From Eremophila alpestris peregrina (lineage: Eukaryota > Chordata > Aves > Passeriformes > Alaudidae), in contig WMCF01000008.1 of the NCBI GenBank assembly GCA_009792885.1, positions 16,292,952 to 16,356,951 on the forward strand: a stretch of DNA of 64,000 bases, read 5' to 3'. The notes under the pieces are model-generated. The model was given only the letters and a program-made list of their open reading frames with translations, was not told the origin of the DNA and searched no databases. The number at the start of each line of letters is the position of its first letter. The stretch's first letter is position 1. Positions 38,301 to 51,400 of the stretch are shown here, piece by piece. The translations under genes and the position numbers were made by a program.

Positions 38301-41300
38301 TAGGGGTGAGAGATATCTGAGATGTCATAGAGCCAAAACTCACACGAGTCTGTACAATGTGAGTGCTCTGTGGCGCTGCTGAAAGCAGGGAAAATGGGGA
38401 ACTCACAAGAGAGAGCTCAAGAGAGAAAAGGAGGCACATGTGGAAACCTTGTCACCATGCTTCTGTGGGTGGGAGTTCTTCAGTGCCTGAGGGTCTCCTT
38501 ATGGCTCATGCATGCCACAGGAAATGTGACTGGCCAGTTTGCTTAGAGACCATATTACTAATTTAACTGGTAAGTTAGGGTACTTTCCCAAGATAACATT
38601 TCCAATTTGAAAAAAAAGTTATGGCTGCTAAAACTCCTGAAATTAAGGTATATTTTCTGGTCATATTCAAAGTCTTTTACCTGATGCCTGCACATGTCAC
38701 AGAAATGACATTTCCTTATTTCCTGTTGAAATCTTTAATCTCCTGAATAAGATAGTGAACTTCCCCATCATTCAGTGATTTTGATCGTATCTGGCATGGA
38801 GAATGGGTTGGAAGCTTTCCCTCACATTACATGTCTAGGCAATCCATGTTGGCAGGTGTGCTGCTCATTTTTCTAGTAATTGCCTATGGCCTTGCAGTAG
38901 ACCTTCCTGAGATAAGGTGGTTTGTTGGCTGTAGAAATTTGGATTCCCATCTCCCTGCTTTGGTTTTGCTCCTTTTTATGGTGCTTGTGTGAGTGAGGCC
39001 GATCCTAAGTAAGGCTGGGCAAAGTGGAGCACTGTCAGCAAGTTTTCAGTTATTAAATGAATGGTTTCTGCTGTAAGCACCTGGCAGCTGGGCTGGAGAC
39101 ACTGGCTGTGCTGCCAGACCTTGAGCAGGAGGATGAATCCATAGTTCAGAAACTCGCACAAACCAAGGGTCTCACTCTGAAACTCTGTGTGGATTCGGGC
39201 AACACAAAGAAAGTAGATTCATCCTTTAGAGCAGCCAGGAAGTTGCAGTGATGGGGAAAGAGGATTCAAATCGACAGTGATCAGTGAATAGATGGTATTT
39301 CCAGAGTGGCATGGGAAGAACACAACTTAGGAAATGCATGATGAAGCTGAAATATTAGTCTGCTGGCTTTCAAAATAAGTAGGAAGCTTACAATGGGCGT
39401 CAGTGGGCTCTGTCTGAGGTCTTGCAGGCAGCAGAGAAAGATGATGGATATTGCTGTAGAAATTCTCTGTGTTTGCAGCAGAGCTCCAAAATGTGTCCTC
39501 TGCTTTGGATCCCATAGATAGCACTGAAGGAAATGGGGTTTTGGTTTCAGGATGGGATATGACACATGTGAGGTAAAACAGAATTTTTTAGTGCTTTGCT
39601 TCTTAAGTCATCATTGAATGCTTTTAAAGGGAGAGATTTAGGAGATAGGTGGAAATGACTCAGTTTACTCATAATTTGTGCTAAGATGTGATGCACTTAT
39701 AAAAATATTTCTTACTCCTATAATTTTTCTAAATACTTATGAGAAACAAATTCTGAGCCACATTTCACAAAATCAGATAAAACATCAAAATTGAGTCTTT
39801 TGTAATTTTTAAAGTCTAAGTAGCAATATGTTTTGAAAAATATCTTGTCTTCAGCAAGAAAAAACACCACAGGAACCTAAAATATACATTTTTATGAACC
39901 ATATAAACATCCAAAAAAACAGTGAAACACTGGACTGTTTGTCTTGTGATTTTTTTAATTAAAAAAAGTACTTAGTAAAGATGGATTTAGCAATTATTTT
40001 GGAAACCAAATAGAAACATATTTACACAGAAAATTGTTGTTCATACATTTTCTTATTGTTTATGTGGGATCATAATATAATAAACATTTTTAATTTTTTT
40101 GAGATTGCAGTATAACATTTGCTTTTATTATTCCTGTCCATACCTGTAATGCATTTTCTTCTACTAGATTAACTCATGTAATTTTATTTTTGCATAAATT
40201 ATTTGTGATAACTTAAAAAAAAACCCATTTAAAATCAAATTGTATAAAAACTTTTAGAATAATCTTTCTTCTGTCAACTTTGTTCAAAGACAGATGAATT
40301 TTTCTTTGCCTTTCTTTATATTTGTAGCTTTTTGCACTACTGTTTTTAATTTGTAATGAGCAATATTTGTGCAGAGGCATTTTGTTATGAAGACAGCTGA
40401 GCTCTGCCAAACATTATCCTACTAGCTCAAACTAGAATTACAAGAAAACATTCCAGACTATGCCCTTTTGAGTGGCCATTTATTTCAAGCAGTGATAAAA
40501 TAGCTCCTTTCTAGATGGTGTTGCATAACTCAGATTTTTTTCTTTACCAAGTTGTTTCTTGGGTTTTTTTTTTTTTTCTAAAATGAGAAGAATTATTGTA
40601 TGTTTCCCCACGAAAGTTTATTTTCTTCCCTGGAAATGTAATAAAATTATTCAAAAAATTTGATATTGTAAATTCTAATAAGTCACTGGAGACTCAATTG
40701 GTAAATACAAGATGTTCAGATGACATGTTGAAGGCACTGTTCATTGATTGTCTCCTCTTAACACCCCATTCTTGGATTCTTTGCTGAAGATAATGGGAAT
40801 TTTTTCTTGATTGAAGACTATAGGAATACGACAGCATTTTCATAACAGAGATAATCAAAAATTCAGGCTACATAGGTAATTTTTTTAATACAAAGACAAT
40901 CTTGCTGTTCCTTTTAAAATTTAATATTTTTTTTAATATCTCTAATGGATGTGACAATACAGTGCTGTTTATCACCATTGCAATCTGTGAGACCATTTAA
41001 AGGCTATCAATGCTTTGACACTGGACATCTGTTACAAAAACAATGTATTTCCAGAGTATTCATAATTTATGTGTATCATAAGTATCAGAAAATGCATAAA
41101 CATACATAAAGCTGATCTGCTTGCAGCTGATTTACTGTAAAAGAGCAGCTGAGAGAACTCATGGCTTTCTGTTGTGCAGAACTGACTGGTTTATAGTAGC
41201 AGAAGGCTGGATTAGCCAATATGGCATGACTCTTCTCTCAGGAGACCAGCTTCCCACTCATCTTGTTATGGAGCCGACACAGTGGTCAGTTAAAAGGATC

Positions 41301-41939
41301 TGCAGAGAGAGACCAAGCTCTTTGAAAAGTCCCTAATTACAAAGAAGCAATTGAAATAGCAAAAGTTACATACCTTTGAAATTGCTCAATTAACAGAATT
41401 GTCATCGCAACTAAATTAAGTATTTTTAACTTTGATCTTGAAGTCTTGCTGCTGAGGCAGTTTTAAGCTTGTGGTGCTTTACAAAGAAATGTCTGCTCAA
41501 TAATTATATCAACACTTCTTGTGATACTGACCATTGGAAATAAAAAAAAGAAAATAAAAAAGTTTCCACATAAGCATTCAAACTTCTGAGTTAATGTTTT
41601 GGCTAAATTTGTTCCCACTCATACTTAATTTTTGAGATGCCTTCAAACAATCTTTTGATCAGTGGTGGAAGTTAGTGGAAAGTAGAATACTGAATTGCTT
41701 CACTATTTATGGAGACTTTATGCGAAGGTTTTAGAAATACTGGCATGACAAGCCAATTGGAGAACAATTACCTATCAAATCTGGAAAGCCCAATCACTTT
41801 CCTTTTCCATAGTTAAAATACGTATTTGCAATCTGCCTGTAGAATTAAACAATTTCACCAGATTTAACAACCTCACATTTGACAAAATCAGAATTTGCTT
41901 TCAAATGTGCACACCTGCAAAGGTGTGCTGTGATGGAGC
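35393..41939. other. Intergenic, no gene seen
   Basis: AT-rich DNA with a slightly GC-richer patch at 36190-36480 and another at 38360-38530. No domain, splice-consistent exon chain or transposon is recognised. A T run lies at 40566-40578. Confidence 0.55.
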
Positions 41940-42482
41940 TACTTATCTCTTCCTATAGCACCCCTCACAGCGCTGTGCTTTATGGATGTAGCTACAACAG
42001 TGTTGATAATACTCCTGTGTTTTGGCTTCTGCTGTGCAACCCTAGCACAAGGGCCAGTAGGCTGGGGATGGGCAAGAGTTTGGGAAGGGACATAGGAACA
42101 GAGCCAGCTGACCCAAACTGACACAAGGGATATTCCATCCCATATGGCATCACACTCAGCAATAAAATCCAAGAGAAAGGAGGAGGAGTGGAGGGAGCAG
42201 TGTCTTTTATTCAGGTGTTTGTCATCTGAAGCCACCACTGTGTGTACTGAGGCACTGCTACTCAGGAAGGGGCCGGATATCGCCTGCTGATGGGAAGTAG
42301 AGAATAAACTTCTCTGCTTTTCTCTTCTTCTCTATGGTCTTTGCTTTTCTATATTAAACTGCCTTTATCTCAGCCCATGAGTTTTTCATCTTATTTTCTC
42401 TCCCTGTCCTGCTGAGGAGGGGGACTGAGAGAGTGGCTTGGTGGCACCTGACAGACAGCCACCATTAAAGGACAACCCATTT
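41940..42482 (+). mobile_element. Avian ERVL-like LTR, probably solo
   Basis: It follows the layout I know from bird ERVL-type LTRs: TATAGCACCCCTCACAGCGC, a block AGCTGACCCAAACTGAC, GATATTCCATCCCATATGGC as a promoter-side block, AGCAATAAAA, then GCCTGCTGATGGGAAGTAGA and TATTAAACTGCCTTTATCTC near the 3' end. No gag, pol or env frame flanks it, so a solo LTR from recombination is likely. The 5' boundary is uncertain. Family assignment is from memory. Confidence 0.75.
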
Positions 42483-45400
42483 TTACAATGAATTATAAAT
42501 TACTTTTCTAAGGTTTAGTTCAGACATCATAAAAAGCATGGGACTTCATCCTCTTCAATTGTTAAAGACTTCCTCTGGAGTCTCCTGTTAAAAAAAAAAT
42601 TCTCTGAGTGTACAACTTGGAGAGAAGTAAAGTCAATTCAAGTTTATGAAGAATCATAGCCAATATCCAGGAAACAGGAGGGCTGCAAAGAAGATGCAAT
42701 TTTTAAGACCAGGAAAAGGCATAATGCAATTTCTCATTTCATTCCATGGAATCCAACTAATTTTCATTGTGCTGGGGTTTTTTTGAACTGACACCAGTTC
42801 CTGACTATGTTTGAGCACAGTTGCACAAACGATTCCTGCAGCCCAAGGGGATACATGGTGTCATGAAACTGAGCAGGCTGGTGGTAAGAAAAGGGTGGGA
42901 TGGCCCTTTTCAGTCACAGCCCTGTATCTTGCTGTCTAAAACAGATCATGAAACTGGACTGTGAGAGAAATTTCCCTCAGGACATAGACATGCTGTGGGA
43001 TGAGAAAATCCAGCATGTTGGTATTCAAATGATCTGGAAGACTGCACATGTCTTTGCTGGACTGAGACCGGAGTTGTCAGCTCAAAGTTGTATACTGTAT
43101 TTACTCCAATTGAGTTGTGCTAGCTGAAACACACGAAATACTGTCCCTTGGATACTGAATCAGTACATCCAATAGATATGAATTGGGCTGCCATGTGCAG
43201 AATTTGATTGTGTTCCCCAAGGAAATAAAGAATGAGTTAGGTTAGGTGTCTTAGTGTAAAATGATATGAAGTTGGATTAAACTATGCACATCAAATTCAT
43301 ACAGTATTAACTATGCAAAATACCCATTCAGATTATTTGGCAGCAGATTTATGTAGACAGAATAGTTTGCCCTCTGATAAAAACTTACTCCAATCAAGAG
43401 TTTGAAGATGTGAAGATGTATGTTTATATTTAGAACTCAACAATATAAATTTTGACATGTGGGCTTTATGTTATCATGGTCTTTTGATAAGTATAATGCC
43501 ATGACTAAGCATATATTTGCAAATGAGTCTAATTTATAAGTATTTTAGAAAATGACTTATGGTATATTGGAAAAAGAAAAAAGGTAGATTTTAATGGCAG
43601 TGAGTTATATTTTAGATGACTACCTATTAACCACAGTACTGACCTACTTCACAGTCTTCTTTGCTTTGCTCTTTAGACAAAAGCAAGTTACTCCTGCACG
43701 TGCCTCTTCTTTTCTTGCTATTTTTGGTATGCCGTGTTTGTAGACTCCTCAGTACAGATGTTATTTTATTTACAGATAATATTTATATTATGGTGTGTAC
43801 ATAACAATTGGCAGATTGGAGCCTGGCTTTTATCTGGGAAATCTAGACATGAATAAATAATGTTAATACTGTGCAGTTGCCTGACTACATTGTTTTCCAT
43901 GGGTTGAAGGACAACAGCTCATCAGGAGTCCCACAGTTTTCTTTGTAGAGTCTGGGCATGCAAGTAAGAGAGCTAGCACAGGTGTTTGCAGCTGCCTAGC
44001 AAATCCATACAGCTCCCTATCATGTATGTGTCATTCTATGTGACTTAGGAATGGGAGGTGCACAAGAATTCCTCAGGATCCTCATAAAGGATGTGTTCTA
44101 TTACCTCCTGCTTTCTTCATTCACAAGGTAATAGGCAGTATGGGTGAGAGAGACACTTGTTGGAAAAATCAAAGTTTCTAAGCTCCCGCAACAAACCTTC
44201 AGTGAACTGGGCTAAAAAATGAAAGCATTAGGTCAATGGGAAGGAGAAAGACATGTTAGTACACTTGTGAAAACACTTATTGCTCATTTAGCAGATCAGC
44301 TGCTATGCACAAGTAATGCAAGAAACAGAAACAAAGTAGTTTCCTACCCTAAAATAAGGCGTAGGTATGAAAGCAAAAATAAATAATGACAACTATATAA
44401 ACATTAGTAAATGTGTAATAGCTCCCATTTCTTCAGAGAAAACTTTCATTTTCCGTAAAAATGTGTGCTGCATGTGCTTTCAAAACTTTTCACTACAGAA
44501 AGCTTGATTAATTATTTCCAGGGAAGAAAATAATTGCCTTTTCTCTTCTACAAAACCTGTAAATAATTTTATAGGAATTTATGTTTTATATTGAATGCCT
44601 TTTATTACCAAGAGTTATTTCTGCAGCAGGACTGGTAAGAAAGTTAACAGGCATAAAAATCAGAGATAGAAAAGTAGTTGTTTTTTCCTGCCCTTGAACT
44701 GACTGCTCTTCATGGCAGAACATATCATGCTTTCTATTGAGCTCCTAAGGGCTCAATACTCTGATCTGTTACAGGGAAGGGCATAAAAGTGCCAGCGATT
44801 CTGTTCCTAAAATGCCCACTCAGCATGGGTTGATCTTCCTGTTTCTTTTCCTCATATTAATGCTATTAACTGTTGTTAATTTTATCCTATAAACCCTAAA
44901 TAATATATATTACACCCAGTATGTTCAGTCTGCTACTATGTCTCTATTACACTGTTTCTGGGCAGGACTAAATATTTTGAAATCTTTCTTAGTAAATTAG
45001 CACCTCATTTTATTGCTCTTTCCTGAAAATTCTCTCTGAAATTTTTTTTTCATTTAACGTGGATGTAAGAACTGCATAAACTGCTTGAATTTTTCTTCTT
45101 ATTATAGCTGAAAATGAAAGGAATTTTATGCTTTTTCTGACTCTGTGATGTGCACATGCATAGGTAATCTCAGAATACCATTTCTAGTAGCTTATAGCTC
45201 CAGCTGCTATAAAACATAAATAAGTAGGCAATCCTTGACTAGGCAATTGACTAGTGAATCAATATTTGACCTTCTCAGAGCTTCAAGATCAGAAAAGGGG
45301 GAAAAAAACCCCTGCAATATGTTTTAAGTCCCTTTTTCCATAAGCTATTCTTTCAACCAAGTGGTTTTTGACCTTTGCCTCTGCTGATGATAATGAGTTA

Positions 45401-48400
45401 TCCAATGGCCTGGCAATTTTATTTAGGACTAGTAGCAAGAGGTGAAGCCACTGTGCATTCTGACTTGCAAAGCAGAGTTACCAAGTATCTATATGTCATT
45501 AGACCTCTTCTGGTTATGAAAATGTCCAGCCAGTTGCCTGATGGTCCCTAGGAAGGCCTTTCCACTCATCCACTGCCACAGCAAATTCGTTTTCCTTTTT
45601 CCTTTTCCGCTCAGAATAAAAGCATCCTCCATCCTCAGTACAAGAAACAATGTTCAGAGCTCACAGAACTGAGGAGACTCAGGAGCTTGGGATCTTTTCT
45701 ATATTATAAGCAGAAAATGTGGTTGCCCTCTTGGGTTGTCAAAATGAGGTCCCTTGGTAATGTAATTGCATTTATATCATTTTATGGCAGTGATTGCTGA
45801 ACAGGGAAATTTTTTCATGCCATCTTCCCTAATACAAGGAAAAGAGTACTTGTAATGCAGATTTCTTTGATATACTGCAGTATACCACAAATCTCTGTAG
45901 GAATTTAAATGTTCAGCTATAAATTTATTTTCTCAATTCTGAACTCTTACATGAAACCTAATCTTTATTACTCCCCCAAACCCTGCAAATCCCAATGAAT
46001 ACCAAAAACCAAAAAGATAAGCACTTTTAATTGGAGGGTAGATAACAATATTTTTTCATGTATACATTCCTCCAGAATGTAAGTATTCAGTTCAGAAATT
46101 GAAGTTGCCCATTGTTGCATCTCAGTTACATTGATATTGGATTCATGGTGATAAAATGTTACACTAGTCTTCTGACACTAGTATTTTCTAATATAATTGA
46201 AATCTGAATTGTATATAGCATGAAGTTTAACTGTCATTGAAGATAATTGCAGTGATCTTACACATTTGTCACAAAGTAAATGTGGTAAAATAGCCTTAGA
46301 TGACTTAGAGTGATGCATAGTTGACCTTATTACATGGTTTCTTGAAGTGTGACAGCACCGTAATATTTTCATGTGAGCAATGCCTATAGTAAAGGTCAAG
46401 GATTGAAGATGACAATAACAAATCTGTCTTTCAGCACTGTAAAGTGAAAACCATTAATGATAATGTATATTATTACAGCCAAGACATAATGTAGAGCTTG
46501 AAACTGTGAAATGTAATTTATTTGATTTATTTCAATTTACTCTTATTGTATTTGTGCACTTAAGAATAGGAACTGGTTACATAATAGGGAAGCAGGAGGA
46601 TAAATTGCTTCCCACTCTCTCTTTGTCTACAAGGCAGTTTGTTTTTTTTTTTTTTTCTATCCTCTGAATAAATTCATAAAACAATAATGTTAAAAAATTA
46701 TTTTCAATTTTTCTGTATTCCAGATAGCTCAGGTACTTACTGTGATACAAAAAAAAGCCTTATGGTCTGTCTATTAGAAGTATTAGATGCAGAGGAAATT
46801 GACATTTTCTCAGAAACAGGTGAGAATGTTTTACAGTAGTTGTATTCTAAGCAGTAATATGAGTAGATAGATTTTTTTCCAAAGAAGAATGAAGATAGAG
46901 ACTGGAATTTCTGAGAATTTTGTGTTGTTGTTCTTTTCTTTTTCCTTAGTAACACAGTCAGCTTAGTCTAGTCTAAAGGTTAGTGTCACCCTTGGAAGAG
47001 ATTTTACCAATATGCATCCTAAGGGCAGTGGGCTCACACATATCTGATGTCTCTCCTCGGAGGGACTTCTGGTGTTACAGCATCTGGCAAGTTTGATTGT
47101 CTGCCTGGCAAAGGCCTCCAGTGGAGTAACAAGGGAGCAGGATTGTGTGCAGGTTCATCAGTAAGCTCAGTTCTCTATCAGACATTTAAAAATAAACCTA
47201 CTGTGAATTTGTGCGCTTAAAATGAGGTGGGTTGAAAAAGATTAAGCAGTAGTATTTATATGGTTTAAGTCAAACTGCTTCATTGTCTGGTTTTGAATGA
47301 AGCAGAAGAGGCAGCACCCATAGGCACAGCCTTGTCAGAACAGATAATGAGTTTAGGGTCAGAGTGATGAAGAGCAGGTGGGAGCAGATCTCCAGTGGCA
47401 CAGAACAGAGTGGTTGTTCACAGCCAGAGTCTTTGGCTCATGGCTTTGTGCTTATTAACACCATGTCCAGCCATTCCTGGATCATCTGGCAGTTTAGATT
47501 TTTGCCACTCAATGCCAAGTTGCATAACCATACTTCAGATGGACACTGCTGAATCTGCATGTGATAGTTGTTTTCATCCTCAGGAGGTCATCCTTTGTGT
47601 AAATTATGACACTGTTATCATCATCCTTCTGAAGATCCCATTGTCTGTCCTCCTATGACAATAATCCAGGAATGCCATTTCCTTCCATGATAGTTACAAC
47701 AATGTTTAGCTTTTTTAATTCTCTCTCCCTCCTTCAGTGTAAAAACAGCTAATTATGGAGGGCCAAAAAGTAATCCTCCCATCTTAAGAACAAACAGCTG
47801 GTGGATGTTTCTAAGCAGTAATGTGACTAGACAGATTCAACCACCTCAGGCTGAAGATCAGTCCCAGTTTTCCAGCTTTTGAAGTATTAAGAGAAATCCT
47901 ATACACAATCAATGACAATTTGCTTGAGTATCAAACACACATGTAAGCTGCAAACTACTACAACTCACTTCATTTTACTGACTTTTTTCTCAATTTTTAT
48001 TCAATCAATTCTAATTAGGAAGAAGTGATTTGTTCTTCTGTATGTATATGCATGGGATTTCTGTGATGATAGCAGTAATGTGGAAGGATGGAGGGAGGTG
48101 AGAGGAAAGGGATGGCCTGGCTTTTCGGGTTGCTATGAATACAAGGCATGGTTTGTAGCAACACCTAAGCAAAACCACTGGAGCAGGGCAGAGAACAAAG
48201 GTCGTCAGGTCTGGACCAGGGCTAGCAGGCCTAGCCTAGCTTTTTAGAAGCATGAGCAGACCCTGGCTATGTTCCCAGGGAAAGAGGAAACCAGGCAAAA
48301 ACACAGACAAAAGATAAACAGCAAGCAATCCTGGAAGAAAGTTTCTTTGCCTGAGGTGTGATGATAAAATTTATCTTGGGGATATGGATTCAAAATCAGT

Positions 48401-51400
48401 TCTTGTACCACCAACATTTTGCTACCCAGAAACTTATTCTTAACTTTTCTCCCAGAACAGCTTGATCAGCCTCAGGGACATCTGCTCTTTCTGAGGCCGT
48501 AAACTACTCTGGTACCCTGACTCTTACTGCAGCCTCAACTATCTTTGTATCCTAATTCAAGATATAGAAAAGATTCACATAAAATAAGGTAATGATTACA
48601 AACTCTGCAGCTATGGAAGTAAATTAAACATGTCTGTGAATGTTCTAGGTACCAGGGCAAAGTGCTAGTAAGCATACTTACTTTCCATAAGAAGGCAGAT
48701 GAATGGTTTATTAGCAATTGTTACTGGCTAGTTACAGCAGCTAAATAAAATCAGATCATTTGAGGGAGTTATAATAGCTGGAATGTGCCAAATGTCTGCT
48801 GGGGAATATTTTAGCAGTTTACTACCACAGAAGGTCAAAGTCACAAGTAAAATTTAGTTTATTCACATAGACACATATAGGGAGTTCTCAGTGTCCTCCT
48901 TGTCTCTGGTGAACCTCCATGTAGAGCTTTGATTCTCCGTAGTCTGCCTTTCTTTGCTGTCCATACTAAAGAATTTCTAAACTAATGAGTTGGATTAAGT
49001 TGAGTTATTCTTCATACTACCAAGTGTAATCATTCTGCATGTTGGATCTGTTGGACACAGTGTCCCATCCTTCTGCAGGGGACCATTTTGAATGGCAGTA
49101 GATGTCATGCAGGCGACATAAACACTGTTTATGTACACCTGTTTTCAAGTATGACCAAACACAAATGCAGTGTTGATGTTTGGATTTGCTGGATGCTGAA
49201 GCTGGATCTTAGGCAAAAAACATGGATGTGAGCAAAATCTGAATAAGATGTCCAAAGTAGAGTCATTGGAATTGGATTAAACTCTGCATATTTTGTCCAA
49301 AGAACTCTAGCATGTCTGCATGTTGGAGGATGCTTGACTGTGCTTTCATTTGGGGTTCTCTGTCCATATCTAATTGTGTTATGCAAGTAATGATCCAGTG
49401 AAGTAGAATCCTGGCATACAGCTTAACTGCAAAGCATTTGCAGCATTTGTAAAATGTAGAAATAATATAATTTACTTTGCATTATTGGGAAGAACTTTTT
49501 CACTTTAAAGAGCTTTTATTGATTAGCAGAAGAAATAGAGAGAAGAAAACACATATACATTTGGCTCCGCATACATCTTGCAACCCTCTTTACTGGGTAA
49601 CCCAGTTCCAGTTTGCAATAGGATCACTCACAGATTAAGAGACTGCTGTCTCTTTTCTCTCACTATGACAGGCAATAATGAATAAAGAAACAGAAAATAT
49701 ATTTCAAAATATATTTTTCAATTATAGAAAAGATGCCTGCAGATTTTAAATATCTCTGTATTGCTGATATTGCTACTTCGACTGATTATTCAATGAGCTG
49801 ACATAAGTCTATTTATTTTGAAAGGTTTGCTTATCCCTGCACCAAAGTGAATTACTTGTGCTAGACTTGCCTGTTTGTTTGTAATAGACTTTGTTCCCAC
49901 TGTTCAAAATCAGCTTACCATGCATGTCAAGCACCAGTTTTTCAGATTTAAGTCCTTATTCTGAACCCAGCATTGAGGTTTTATTTCTTGGCTGGAAGTG
50001 GTGAAAGTGAACATTCAACTACCAACTAACACATCTGCCTTCTCTGTGTGTTTGGATATTACAGTTACTGAGCTGGGCTTGGGAAGGAACTATTTTTAGC
50101 CCTCATCATCAGAGAGGAGATTGCTGTGGGTTGGAGCAATTGAGGGAAGGCAACAATAAATCTAATCCAGAAGGATCCTGATATGGGATGGGAAAACAGA
50201 ATTCAGATGATCTACTAACAGCTCCTGTGGTGAAATTCAGTAGGAGGGATGTAGTGTCTCATCTAAGACTCACCTAAGACTAAGGTAGTTTCACTCTTAT
50301 AGTAATAAAATGTGCCTTTCCACTCTGAGCTGCATTTGCTGGGAAGTCATAAATGCAAGATACATACATGCCAGCTACCATAATTTAAATTAATTTCCTG
50401 CTTGAGCAGTATTAATGAAGAGGTACTGCAGTCATTTGCATTGTTGCAGTATTAACGTTGGAGTTTATTCACATTAAAGTTGAAAATGTCAATTGTCTTG
50501 CTCATGGTAGTAATATTCTGAGCAAGTACTCTATAATGTTTCAAAATTGTCTAAGTAGTAAATATGTCTCAGCTTGTTATGATTCAGCTCATAAAAGACA
50601 ATATTTTAGTGCAATGGAAGAACGCTGATGCCTTTTTTCCAAATTCCTCCAGTAATGATTTTAATAGCACTAAACCAGAGAGTTTCTGATTGCTACTTGT
50701 CATCAACCCAGCAGAATAAAACAGTGGCTAGGATAGTCAAAGGGGCATAGGAGGGTGAGGCACACAACTTCCTTTTATCTTGTGCTGATGGGGTCCTATT
50801 GAATGCAAACTGAGTCACTCTTTTCTATAGCCATATTCTTGCTATGAGCTCAGTGTGGGCAGATGCCCTCACCAGATTAGATACTAAAACAGGCCATTCT
50901 TTTTAAAGATTATGATCTTTATTAATGTCATATGTCCATGGGCTACATTGAAATCAGTCACTGGATTATTCACTATTTCCTGCTTTGTTAATGATTTTTC
51001 TCCTGTAAAAAGCCAAACCTTACTGTAACTGATGTCTTAATTTGGAGAAACTTCCTGTATGTAGACAAATTAACAATAAAACCAAGAAGAACTAAGAATT
51101 TGGGGTATTGTTTTATTGTCTCTGACACTTAGAACCCCAGTCTGATATGACAGAAAACTGCTCTTTTAGTTTAGGCTAATAATGATAGGACACACAGCTA
51201 CACAGTGCTTGTCTGAGAAGCACAAGAACAAGGCTGTCTAATGTCTAAGCTGTACTAATAGGCAGTTGTAAGCTTCCCCATTACTGCTGCTATTAAACAC
51301 ATCTAAATAATTGTATAAGTGGTTGGTTTGGGTTTTCTTGTCAAAAAGTGTTATTATCTGCCATCAAGCTACAGTTGGAAAAGTACTCTGTCTTCATAAA